Positions 1-6,198 are shown, numbered from the stretch's first letter. The stretch: DNA of 6,577 bases from Candidatus Methanovirga basalitermitum (GCA_031284445.1 JAISZW010000008.1:1-6577); one strand, 5' to 3'. The notes: generated by a model from the letters alone, not told the origin. Numbers and translations are program-made.

Positions 1-119
1 CAATGCTGTCAACTTAAGAAAATTATTTTTTTAAACTTTGATTTAGATTAAAAATAAAGCTTGATAAACGAGATTCTAAATAGAAATTTTAATCAAAAAT
101 CCTTAAGTTGACAGCATTG
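1..119 (-). mobile_element. MITE family A, copy 1 (119 bp, no coding capacity)
   Basis: Both ends carry the same 18 bp in opposite orientation, CAATGCTGTCAACTTAAG at 1-18 and its exact complement at 102-119. The inside is AT-rich and too short to code. The reverse complement of this element matches the copy at 1482-1601: 43 bp at each end are identical and only the central ~33 bp differ. The left flank is outside the window, so the target duplication of this copy cannot be checked; the base after the right end is G120. The element ends 36 bp before the ATG of the MBF1 gene, so part or all of that gene's promoter must lie in it or have been displaced by it. This is the organisation of a non-autonomous DNA transposon mobilised in trans. 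The autonomous parent is not visible here. The strand is arbitrary and only marks orientation relative to copy 2. Confidence 0.88.
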
Positions 120-146
120 GACCTTTAAAATAAATCTAATGAAAAT

Positions 147-151
147 GTGAT
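147..151 (+). promoter_or_regulatory. Ribosome binding site of MBF1 gene (GTGAT)
   Basis: GTGAT matches part of the archaeal Shine-Dalgarno consensus (complement of the 16S 3' end, GGTGATC) and lies 4 nt before ATG 156. It contains an in-frame GTG at 147 that a gene finder could take as the start. The SD position argues for ATG 156 instead. Confidence 0.5.
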
Positions 152-155
152 TCTC

Positions 156-659
156 ATGAGATGTGAAATTTGTGGCGAAGTAATAGAAAATGATAGGTCT
201 CTTAAAACAAAAATTGATGGTTCTGTTTTAGATGTTTGTACAAATTGTTCTAAATTTGGTAAAATACAAAAAGTACCTCCAAAACCTAAGACAATAATTA
301 GCAAAGGTAAACCCAAAAGTAATGATAAGAAGGGTGTTGTGAAGAAAACTATTAAGACTATCTCTAAAGATGAACCAATAGATGAATTGGTAGAAGATTA
401 TAATATTATAATTAAAGAGAAAAGAGAGTTTCAAGGCTTATCAAGAGAGCAGTTAGCAAGTAAAATCAGTGAAAAAGCTTCAGTTGTGGGTCGTGCTGAA
501 AGTGGAAAGATGATTCCAGATATAAAATTGGCTAAAAAATTTGAAAAAGCTCTTAAAATAATTTTAATCGAAAAAATTGGAGAATTTGATTTAAAAGAAA
601 ATTTAAAGTCAGATGATAATGAACCTACCTTAGGTGACATTGTTAAAATCAAAAAATGA
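156..659 (+). CDS. Archaeal multiprotein bridging factor 1 (aMBF1), zinc ribbon plus HTH
   Basis: This 167-residue protein has the architecture of archaeal MBF1. An N-terminal zinc ribbon opens with MRCEICG and uses Cys3, Cys6, Cys28 and Cys31. A Lys/Pro-rich flexible linker follows (about 36-72), then a Cro/C1-type helix-turn-helix (about 77-140, with LSREQLASKI and AESGKMIPD), and a conserved-looking tail ending EPTLGDIVKIKK. In eukaryotes MBF1 bridges TBP and activators; archaeal homologues have been linked to ribosomes and translation, and the exact role here is not shown by the sequence. The start is set at ATG 156 because the family begins at the CEIC motif and because GTGAT lies 4 nt upstream; the GTG at 147 would add only three residues. 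The length is normal and no damage is seen. The gene stands alone: a MITE lies 36 bp upstream and a pseudogene starts about 30 bp after the stop. Confidence 0.93.
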   Translation: MRCEICGEVIENDRSLKTKIDGSVLDVCTNCSKFGKIQKVPPKPKTIISKGKPKSNDKKGVVKKTIKTISKDEPIDELVEDYNIIIKEKREFQGLSREQLASKISEKASVVGRAESGKMIPDIKLAKKFEKALKIILIEKIGEFDLKENLKSDDNEPTLGDIVKIKK

Positions 660-690
660 GTTAGTTTTAGATAATAAGGAATATATATAT

Positions 691-1465
691 CCCCGACTTT
701 AATTAGATATTTAATTGATAAAATTAAAAAAACTGGTGCTAAACCATTTTGACAGATACCAATACATTATACTTTGGTTTAAGACATAAATCAGTAGATC
801 ACTTAAAAACAGCTACATTAAATGGATTTTTATTTTCTGTTGTTGGAGTTCCATTAATAATAGCTGACGGACTTAATAGTGAATATTAAGTTTTAATATA
901 GATAACTCAGAAGCATATAAAAAACTATAAAGATTGGAGTAGACATTTTTAATACTGATGGACTTCTTGTTGCATCACATTTTAAAGGTCATGATTTAAA
1001 TGGTTTTGCAGGAGCTATTAAAAACTTATAAACGAATTGTGCAACCATAAATGGCAATTAAAACAACATGAAGTTTTTAAACCAATTATGCAAGATAATT
1101 TCATGTACTATTGATGCGATTGATTTAAACTGGAGAGATAATATACCTCTGTTCATTGAAAGAATGGGAGAATATGTTTTAGGAGCAGTTGAAAATAAGC
1201 AAAGTAATAGCTTATGTTAATTTTTTAACAGATATAACTCCTCATTGTGACTGTTTTCCATTTAGTGATGCTCCAATTGTTCATGATCTGATTTTTAGCT
1301 TCTAATGATCCAGTAGCTATTGATACTGCGAGTTTATACTTAGTAAATCAGCGAAAAGACTCTGTCAAAAATTTGGTTGATAACAATTGTTATATTCAAC
1401 CACATAACAATTGTTATAAGCAGAATAGTATTAATAAAAGATGTGTGATATTTAATAATCTATGA
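691..1465 (+). pseudogene. DUF362-type ferredoxin-like protein, decayed remnant
   Basis: Fragments in all three plus frames line up in order with a DUF362 (PF04015) protein. They are RYLIDKIKKTGAKPF (frame of 693); TDTNTLYFGL, VDHLKTATLNGF and PLIIADGLNSE (frame of 749); FNTDGLLVASHFKGHDLNG and GAIKNL (frame of 939); QLKQHEVFKPIMQD (about 1055-1096); AIDLNW, IPLFIERMGEYVLGAVENK (frame of 1104); YVNFLTDITPHCDCFPFSD (frame of 1201); and SNDPVAIDTASLYLVNQ (frame of 1298). At least six frame changes and several in-frame stops, such as TAA 887 and TAA 1029, rule out a working product. The first ~60-70 residues are missing, and so is the segment between PIMQD and AIDLNW, where relatives carry two 4Fe-4S ferredoxin motifs. 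The C-terminal end after VNQ does not look like the family. Intact relatives are thought to be iron-sulfur proteins of unknown function, common in methanogens. Confidence 0.85.
1380..1417. repeat. Two tandem copies of a 14 bp perfect palindrome
   Basis: ATAACAATTGTTAT occurs at 1380-1393 and again at 1404-1417, separated by 10 bp, giving a 24 bp centre-to-centre distance. The first copy sits in a wider imperfect inverted repeat, with GGTTGA at 1375-1380 and TCAACC at 1396-1401. The site lies past the recognisable end of the DUF362 remnant and before the transposase remnant. It could be an old operator pair, part of a lost mobile-element end, or chance in AT-rich DNA. Confidence 0.6.
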
Positions 1466-1471
1466 TCAACC

Positions 1472-1481
1472 AAAAAATACC
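1472..1481. repeat. Left target-site duplication of MITE A copy 2 (10 bp)
   Basis: AAAAAATACC directly precedes the element at 1482 and is repeated exactly after it at 1602-1611. The pair fixes the element ends at CAATG and CATTG and shows that it arrived by transposition. Confidence 0.85.
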
Positions 1482-1601
1482 CAATGCTGTCAACTTAAGG
1501 ATTTTTGATTAAAATTTCTATTTAAAATATTTTTTATCCAATATTTATACTTAATTTCAATCAAAGTTTAAAAAAATAATTTTCTTAAGTTGACAGCATT
1601 G
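1482..1601 (+). mobile_element. MITE family A, copy 2 (120 bp), with target duplication
   Basis: The element has terminal inverted repeats CAATGCTGTCAACTTAAG (1482-1499) and its complement (1584-1601), no coding capacity, and a perfect 10 bp duplication AAAAAATACC on both sides. It is in inverted orientation to copy 1 (1-119): the outer 43 bp on each side are identical between the copies, while the middle ~34 bp differ at about 10 positions plus one indel. Joining the flanks at one copy of the duplication restores the frame ...TKKYHTITIYVDDIF, so the element landed at or just inside the 5' end of the transposase remnant. Its right end adds the codons TTG-ACA-GCA-TTG to that frame, creating a spurious ORF start at 1590. 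Confidence 0.93.
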
Positions 1602-1611
1602 AAAAAATACC
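1602..1611. repeat. Right target-site duplication of MITE A copy 2 (10 bp)
   Basis: AAAAAATACC is the exact copy of 1472-1481 and directly follows the right end of the element at 1601. Confidence 0.85.
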
Positions 1612-2489
1612 ATACAATAACTATATATGTTGATGACATATTTAAACATGATGTAAATTTAAAAAATAGCATATCATGGCTTAAACCAAATGTAACATTT
1701 TTTTTGACTCGTGAAATAATAAATTTCCTCAATACAGAAGTTAAAGTTGTATATTGGGATGGTGAAGATTTAGTATGCCCTAAATGTGGAAATAAATTAC
1801 ATAAAAACTCATATCATGAAAGATTAATCAATGAAAATGATTTAATCCACACACACAAAAATATAAATGCTCAAATAAAAAAAATGTGAGTACTACCACA
1901 CAACAAATATCGACAATATAGTTCCAAAACACTACAATCACGAGATAAAAATTAGAAACAAACCGTATACCAATGTTTTAATTGGTTATAATTCTTTTAA
2001 AAAGGTATCAGAACAAATAATGAATAAATTCAATGCTAAACCATCAAGACAAACCATTTTAAATTTTCATAGAGAAACCGACTTAAACCTAAAAATTAGA
2101 AAAAAAGGTTTTAAATATATGATAAAAATGAGTTAAGTGGTGTTTATTGCGATTGAACGAGTTACCAGTTTAAACCCTGAATTCAATGATAGAACGATTA
2201 AAAACACATTAAAATGCATTGATGTGAAAGGAATATTATCAGACGGTGATAAATCTCATGCTCCGATTTTTGATAGTTTAAATGTACCGCACCAACCTTT
2301 GACTAATAATCAGATTGAGTGTTATCATGGTGTTGCACTACCTAAAGGGGGAAAAAATTTATAGGACTGAAAAGAATTTATAGGGCTTCGAGATTTGGTA
2401 GGATTAGATATTACTCACAACACTTAGTTACAACGGAAAAACAAACCTACAAAGGCTTGCAGAATCATGAAAAAAGTAGAACCCTATAA
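1602..2489 (+). pseudogene. DDE-type insertion sequence transposase, degenerate
   Basis: The reading starts in KKYHTITIYVDD and WLKPNVTFFLTREIINFLNT (frame of 1590), reaches a zinc-ribbon half VCPKCGNKLHKN, and shifts frame at a run of eight A (1877-1884). It continues KCEYYHTTNIDNIVP, then an HTH-like stretch (FKKVSEQIMNKFNAKPSRQT), and meets an in-frame TAA at 2134. After that come IERVTSLNPEFNDRTIK, LSDGDKSHAPIFDSLNVPHQ (probable catalytic Asp region) and TNNQIECYH (probable catalytic Glu region), and a stop at 2364. A further frame gives LKRIYRASRFGRIRYY and ends about 2489. About 100 or more residues normally separate the Asp and Glu motifs; here they nearly touch, so there is an internal deletion. 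A smaller loss near 2135-2160 is likely, because GVYCD there is in another frame. The overall pattern resembles transposases common in Methanobrevibacter genomes, but I cannot assign the IS family. No inverted repeats of its own were found. Confidence 0.78.
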
Positions 2490-2590
2490 ATATGATGGTA
2501 ATTTATCTTTAACTAACTGTACTGCTACAATAACGATGAAAAACTAAAAATCGATGAAATATAGCTTTGATAAGGATAAGAATTTTGATA

Positions 2591-2600
2591 ATAAAAAAGG
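2591..2600 (-). terminator. Possible oligo-T terminator after the MgtE-like gene
   Basis: Read on the minus strand this is CCTTTTTTAT, about 35 nt after the stop codon of the transporter gene. Archaeal terminators are often just T-runs, but T-runs are frequent in this DNA and there is no hairpin, so the call is weak. Confidence 0.25.
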
Positions 2601-2635
2601 AATAGTGAGAATATTTTTAAAGCTTGAATAACGAT

Positions 2636-3961
2636 TTATAGTAATCTAAATAAAATTATTGAAACAGCTATTAATACTATATTTGACAAAAAGTCTGTTA
2701 AACTTGTTTCAAATGGAATATCAATGTTATCAGGATCAAGCCCGTGAAGATAGGAAAATATTGAAACATTGAATACAACGAAGATTAAAATAGGGATTAA
2801 TACTAATCCTGATATAGTACTGATTAGTATCATTGTTATAAAACTTAATTGTGAGGTTCCAAGGAAATAAAGAAGGCTTTCCACTAAAATAGCTATTAGT
2901 GGATAGATTATAGTAGCTAATACTAAAATTAATTTAAAGTTTTCTCTTAATTCCTTACTTAGTTTGTAAGTTGGTTTTATTATACCTAAATGAATAGCTG
3001 AAGTTAATCTACTGCTTAAAATACTTAGTAAACCACCACTTTCACCTGAAAATATCGGAACTAAAGATAGAAGACTTTGATTTCTTAGTAGAGTGGGCAT
3101 GAACATATTTAGAATTTGACCTGCTGAAATTCCCATCAATGAAGATAGGAACAAAATAGGAGTATTTTGTTTTAAAATCTTTTTCATTGTTGAGCTTGAA
3201 TTATAAGCAAAGTAAAATGAAAGTAAGGTAAATATAAAGATTAAAGTAGTGACTATTATTTTAAGAATTTGATTATGAATAAGTAAGGTTATATAAATTG
3301 CAATGAGAATTGATGGTAAGGTGAATAAGTCTCCTAAGGCTGTGATTATTGGAGTGGTTATATTATCAGGATCCCAACCATTCTGAAAACTTTTAATGGG
3401 AATTATGATGGTTGTAGGTAACATTACCAAACTTGAAATTAATCCACCAAAGGAAGATATTATTATAAAGTCAACTAAAGACATGCTATTAAAATTAAGT
3501 AGTCTACATGTTATTTTAGCCAAAATTCCTAAAGATATTGATAATATTAAAGTTAAAATAATTGATGATTGAATATTCTGACTTAAAACATCTGATTTTT
3601 TAAGTTCTGGAGATAATGTTCCAATATGAAGATTTGTTCCAATTCTGGATGCCAATGCTCCATAAATATTCCCTCTCATTCCTATTGAACCAGGTATTAG
3701 AACTATTAGACCAGGGAAACTTTCTAAGTATAGAGTCATGTTTCCCAATATAATCCCTGCAAATAAGTCTCCAAAAGCACAAATTAAAAGTCCTATTAAA
3801 CTTTGAGTTAGCATTGCTTTATTAGTCTTTAAAAAGGATTTCCCTTCAGTTTTAGTAAATAAACTTAATCCTTTTTTACTAATATAAATAGTTAGGTTTA
3901 TAAATATTAAGGTTATGTTTGATATAAAATGACGAATGAATTTCAAAAGAGCTTTGCTCAT
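2636..3961 (-). CDS. MgtE/SLC41-type divalent cation transporter, two MgtE domains in tandem
   Basis: This is a 441-residue integral membrane protein that probably carries Mg2+ or another divalent cation. It holds two diverged copies of the MgtE membrane domain (PF01769). Copy 1 shows FPGLIVLIPGSIGMRGNIYG near residue 82 with ASRIGTNLHIG after it, then GWDPDN near 195 and TALGD near 207. Copy 2 shows the matching FSGESGGLLSILSSRL near 304 and IHLG, then GLDPDN near 407 and TSLTD near 419. The acidic DPDN and D residues are the expected ion-pathway positions. About ten hydrophobic segments are visible. The cytoplasmic N and CBS domains of bacterial MgtE are absent, so gating must come from elsewhere. 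The partner may be the PhoU/RCK_C protein encoded 59 bp upstream. The start is ATG 3961, 5 nt after AGGTGA; the GTG at 3970 overlaps that site. Confidence 0.88.
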   Translation of the reverse strand: MSKALLKFIRHFISNITLIFINLTIYISKKGLSLFTKTEGKSFLKTNKAMLTQSLIGLLICAFGDLFAGIILGNMTLYLESFPGLIVLIPGSIGMRGNIYGALASRIGTNLHIGTLSPELKKSDVLSQNIQSSIILTLILSISLGILAKITCRLLNFNSMSLVDFIIISSFGGLISSLVMLPTTIIIPIKSFQNGWDPDNITTPIITALGDLFTLPSILIAIYITLLIHNQILKIIVTTLIFIFTLLSFYFAYNSSSTMKKILKQNTPILFLSSLMGISAGQILNMFMPTLLRNQSLLSLVPIFSGESGGLLSILSSRLTSAIHLGIIKPTYKLSKELRENFKLILVLATIIYPLIAILVESLLYFLGTSQLSFITMILISTISGLVLIPILIFVVFNVSIFSYLHGLDPDNIDIPFETSLTDFLSNIVLIAVSIILFRLL

Positions 3962-3966
3962 CGGTT

Positions 3967-3972
3967 TCACCT
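3967..3972 (-). promoter_or_regulatory. Ribosome binding site of the MgtE-like gene (AGGTGA)
   Basis: AGGTGA on the minus strand lies 5 nt before ATG 3961. The in-frame GTG at 3970 sits inside this site, which makes GTG an unlikely start. Confidence 0.7.
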
Positions 3973-4020
3973 ATCATTTTAATCAAATCCTATATTGGCA
4001 TTATATCTTACTATTTTTAA

Positions 4021-4635
4021 TTAAATATCATCCAAAGACATTTCATTGTTAGTTAACTTCTTTAATATGACTGAACCAGTTTCTGTACCCTTAAATATCA
4101 GAATATCTCCTTCAAATAAAATAGTATCTCTATTTGGACCATAAATCCAAGATTCTTCTCTTCTTATAGCGATTATTTTCATTCCAGTTCTTGTATTTAA
4201 AAGCAGTTCACCCAATGATTTTTGAGAAAGCTCAGAACCATTTAAAATTGATGTTCTACTTACAATTTCTTCAGATTCTTCCATGACCATTTTAAAAACA
4301 GGATGTGGCTTTAAACCTTTCAAAACTAAATCAGCAATATCTTTTGCAGAGTTAGCAATACTTTCAGCAGCTTCAGCTATTTCAAGAAGAGGAGTCAATT
4401 TTTCAGCATCCTCTATTGAACGCGCAGCAATAAGTGATTGCATTTTTATCTCATAGTTAAAACCATTCACTTTATTTTCAAGTTTTAAAACTTCTTCAGC
4501 TACTTCTTTATTATTAAATAAAACGGATGAATAAGCTAAATCAACCATAAGTTCTGATAAATTTTTCATATCAATTAATGTATCTTTAATACTTGCCAAT
4601 TTTATTCCTCTCAATTTAGTCATTTTTTTAATCAT
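4021..4635 (-). CDS. PhoU-like helical domain plus RCK_C (TrkA-C) domain, probable transport regulator
   Basis: This 204-residue soluble protein has a helical, PhoU-like N-terminal part (about 15-115: DMKNLSELMVDLAYSSVLF, then AARSIEDAEKLTPLLEIAE) and a C-terminal RCK_C/TrkA-C domain (about 130-197: LGELLLNTRTGMKIIAIRR, then WIYGPNRDTILFEGDILIF). RCK_C domains bind small ligands at channels and transporters; some bind c-di-AMP in KtrA and related proteins. No transmembrane segment and no Rossmann RCK_N domain is seen, so it does not look like a K+ channel subunit. Its place directly before the MgtE-like gene suggests that it controls that carrier, which lacks its own cytoplasmic regulatory domains. 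The ATG lies 2 bp after the TAA of the CbiH-like gene with no strong SD, so translation is probably coupled. A second ATG at 4623 is possible. Confidence 0.85.
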   Translation of the reverse strand: MIKKMTKLRGIKLASIKDTLIDMKNLSELMVDLAYSSVLFNNKEVAEEVLKLENKVNGFNYEIKMQSLIAARSIEDAEKLTPLLEIAEAAESIANSAKDIADLVLKGLKPHPVFKMVMEESEEIVSRTSILNGSELSQKSLGELLLNTRTGMKIIAIRREESWIYGPNRDTILFEGDILIFKGTETGSVILKKLTNNEMSLDDI

Positions 4636-4637
4636 GA

Positions 4638-5669
4638 TTAAGTTTTAAAAATACATTTTCTTCTTATTTTTAGTAAATCTTCTTTTTTTGTTTGAAGGTC
4701 TTTAACACTCTCGAAAATTTCCTTTATTTTAGGTTTAACACAATTTACAACCTTTTTTTCATGAATCCAAGTGCAATCCATACAATTCCAAACATTTTTA
4801 TTCTTAATCCATTTTCCACCAGTAGACCCATCGCCACATGGATAAAACGGACAATAACAAAAATCACATTGTTGATTACTCATATCATGACAAGGATAAT
4901 ATTCACAATTTTTATTATATCCTTTAGGACTTTCATCATTTATAAAATTAGTGTAAAACTCTTTTGTTAAAGGATGTATGTAAGGTATTATAACTACACT
5001 TTGAGGAGTGATTAATTTACTATTTTCAATGTAAGTCATTTTGTTTCCAATTATTAAAATATTGTTTAAGTCTAATTCATCTCTATTTAAATCCTTTAAT
5101 TTAACTGCATTACAATTTGTATTGTTGACTAAACCAATCCATATATCCTCTTTTTTTAAATCTAATAAAATTTCTTTTATTAAATCAAAATATTTTTTTC
5201 CTTTATAGATAGCCATTACAAAGTTCGATTTAGCACTAGTTTCAATTTTCTCTTTAATTTCAGATAAAGGAGTTAAGTCACTACTTAAATCAATAGCTAC
5301 AAAATCAGTTAAAGGAGCTCCAAGCAAAGTCGCCCCATAACTTATCGATGATACGGATGGATAAATCTTAAAATCAAATTTGTCATGTTTACCTAAGTTT
5401 TGAAAAAAAAGATTTGCCAAACCAAAGGTTTCAGGGTCTTCACAATCTATTAATGCAACCTCTTTATTAGGATTCATAGAAATTCCAAGTTCAACTAAGT
5501 GAACTCTATCTCCCACATATTCATGTATTATTTTCCCTTCTTCTATAAGATCTTCAATCATTCTTAGATTTTCTTTATATCCAACGATAATTTCAGATTT
5601 TTTAAGTGCATTCAAAGCCCCAATAGTCATATTTTCTCTATTAGAATCAACTCTGATAATATGTAACAT
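4638..5669 (-). CDS. CbiH/CobJ-like tetrapyrrole-methylase-fold protein with Cys-rich C-terminal domain
   Basis: This is a 343-residue protein. Residues 1-232 follow the cobalt-precorrin-3 C17-methyltransferase (CbiH/CobJ) family, with EIIVGYKENLRMI (26-38), SYGATLLGAPLTDFVAIDLS (110-129), DLTPLSEI (131-138) and the late signature GNKMTYIENSKLITP (208-222). Residues 250-310 form a Cys-rich metal-binding-like domain (Cys255, 260, 268, 271, 273, 278, 296, 299, 310; CDFCYCPFYPCGDGSTGGKW) of the PF04071 type, known to be fused to cobalamin enzymes in methanogens. The oddity is in the SAM-binding loops. The family GxGPG near the N-terminus reads RVDSN, and the SGDPGIYG motif reads DCEDPETFG. Canonical CbiH adds the C17 methyl and contracts the corrin ring; here that activity is doubtful. 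SD GGAGAT precedes ATG 5669. It may be a diverged paralogue with a sensory or cofactor-binding role. Confidence 0.82.
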   Translation of the reverse strand: MLHIIRVDSNRENMTIGALNALKKSEIIVGYKENLRMIEDLIEEGKIIHEYVGDRVHLVELGISMNPNKEVALIDCEDPETFGLANLFFQNLGKHDKFDFKIYPSVSSISYGATLLGAPLTDFVAIDLSSDLTPLSEIKEKIETSAKSNFVMAIYKGKKYFDLIKEILLDLKKEDIWIGLVNNTNCNAVKLKDLNRDELDLNNILIIGNKMTYIENSKLITPQSVVIIPYIHPLTKEFYTNFINDESPKGYNKNCEYYPCHDMSNQQCDFCYCPFYPCGDGSTGGKWIKNKNVWNCMDCTWIHEKKVVNCVKPKIKEIFESVKDLQTKKEDLLKIRRKCIFKT

Positions 5670-5672
5670 CTT

Positions 5673-5678
5673 ATCTCC
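5673..5678 (-). promoter_or_regulatory. Ribosome binding site of the CbiH-like gene (GGAGAT)
   Basis: GGAGAT on the minus strand lies 3 nt before ATG 5669, within the 18 bp gap after the upstream gene's stop. It supports ATG 5669. Confidence 0.65.
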
Positions 5679-5687
5679 AAATCTTCC

Positions 5688-6194
5688 TTAATTAAGTTGC
5701 ATAACTGAAATAATTTTAATAGTTGAAGTATCAATCTTTATCTTTTTACCATCTTGCTTTGCAGTTGCAGAAGCAGTCACCTTTAAATCAGGAGTAGCTT
5801 TTATAATAACTCCCACACTTGAATCACTAATTCCAGAATACCCTAAAGCCTCAATTTTAACATTAATAATTTTTTTGCCATTTAAACTCTGATTAGATGT
5901 AGCATTCATAGCATTGATATTTATTCCATCGACTTGAGCAAGACCTTTTAAAGCATCCGCAACATTGGCTCCATTAGAAATTTTATAAATATTTGAATCT
6001 TTGCCAATGATATTATTAATATTCTCTTTATTAAAAATATCTAAAATAGATTGAATCTGCATATCAACCAGTCCCTGAATATTTGGAATTTCAGATGTTA
6101 CAATTGTATAAGATCCAATCAACCCAGCTTCAAAAAACACTATCATTAATGATAAAATCAGTAAGATTTTCATTATGTCTCCTATCTTCCCCAT
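5688..6194 (-). CDS. Membrane-anchored protein of unknown function
   Basis: I do not recognise this protein. From ATG 6194 it has 168 residues. After MGKIGDI comes one hydrophobic segment (about 8-31: MKILLILSLMIVFFEAGLIG), either an N-terminal anchor or an uncleaved signal, so the rest most likely faces outside. A helical part follows (QGLVDMQIQSILDIFNKE), then an Asn/Ser-rich middle, and a C-terminal part with alternating hydrophobic residues (KKIINVKIEALGY, VGVIIKATPDLKVTASATAK, KKIKIDTSTIKIISVMQLN) that looks like a beta sheet. No catalytic or metal-binding motif and no Cys is seen. Two starts are plausible: ATG 6194, 4 nt after AGGTGA, and ATG 6173, 4 nt after AGGAGA. The longer frame to GTG 6257 has no better ribosome site. 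It is the first gene of the minus-strand block; the next gene begins 18 bp after its stop. Confidence 0.75.
   Translation of the reverse strand: MGKIGDIMKILLILSLMIVFFEAGLIGSYTIVTSEIPNIQGLVDMQIQSILDIFNKENINNIIGKDSNIYKISNGANVADALKGLAQVDGININAMNATSNQSLNGKKIINVKIEALGYSGISDSSVGVIIKATPDLKVTASATAKQDGKKIKIDTSTIKIISVMQLN
6178..6183 (-). promoter_or_regulatory. Second, downstream ribosome binding site (AGGAGA) of the membrane-anchored protein gene
   Basis: AGGAGA on the minus strand is 4 nt before ATG 6173, in frame with ATG 6194. It would give a product seven residues shorter that begins directly with the hydrophobic segment MKILLILSLM. Confidence 0.5.
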
Positions 6195-6198
6195 TACC

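Noticed and set aside
147..155. GTG start of the MBF1 gene at 147
   Set aside because: GTGAT is better explained as the ribosome site for ATG 156, where the conserved MRCEICG begins.
228..652. Minus-strand ORFs opposite the MBF1 gene (228-434, 431-652)
   Set aside because: They lie opposite a well-supported gene and show only its complementary composition.
749..757. TTGACAG at 749 as a fragment of the MITE A end
   Set aside because: Only a few bases match and they encode the start of the TDTNTLY motif of the DUF362 remnant.
1..1601. Repeated sequence at both ends as a CRISPR array or as IS ends of one full element
   Set aside because: There are only two copies, in opposite orientation, each with its own internal inverted repeats, and copy 2 has its own target duplication. 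Each is a separate element.
2137..2364. 75-codon plus-strand ORF as a separate gene
   Set aside because: It continues the transposase frame after the TAA at 2134 and carries transposase motifs, so it is part of the pseudogene.
3600..3782. 60-codon minus-strand ORF within the transporter gene
   Set aside because: It is in another frame of the same strand, fully inside a strong coding region.
4692..4970. 92-codon plus-strand ORF opposite the CbiH-like gene
   Set aside because: It is a shadow of the Cys-rich coding region, with no ribosome site or family likeness.
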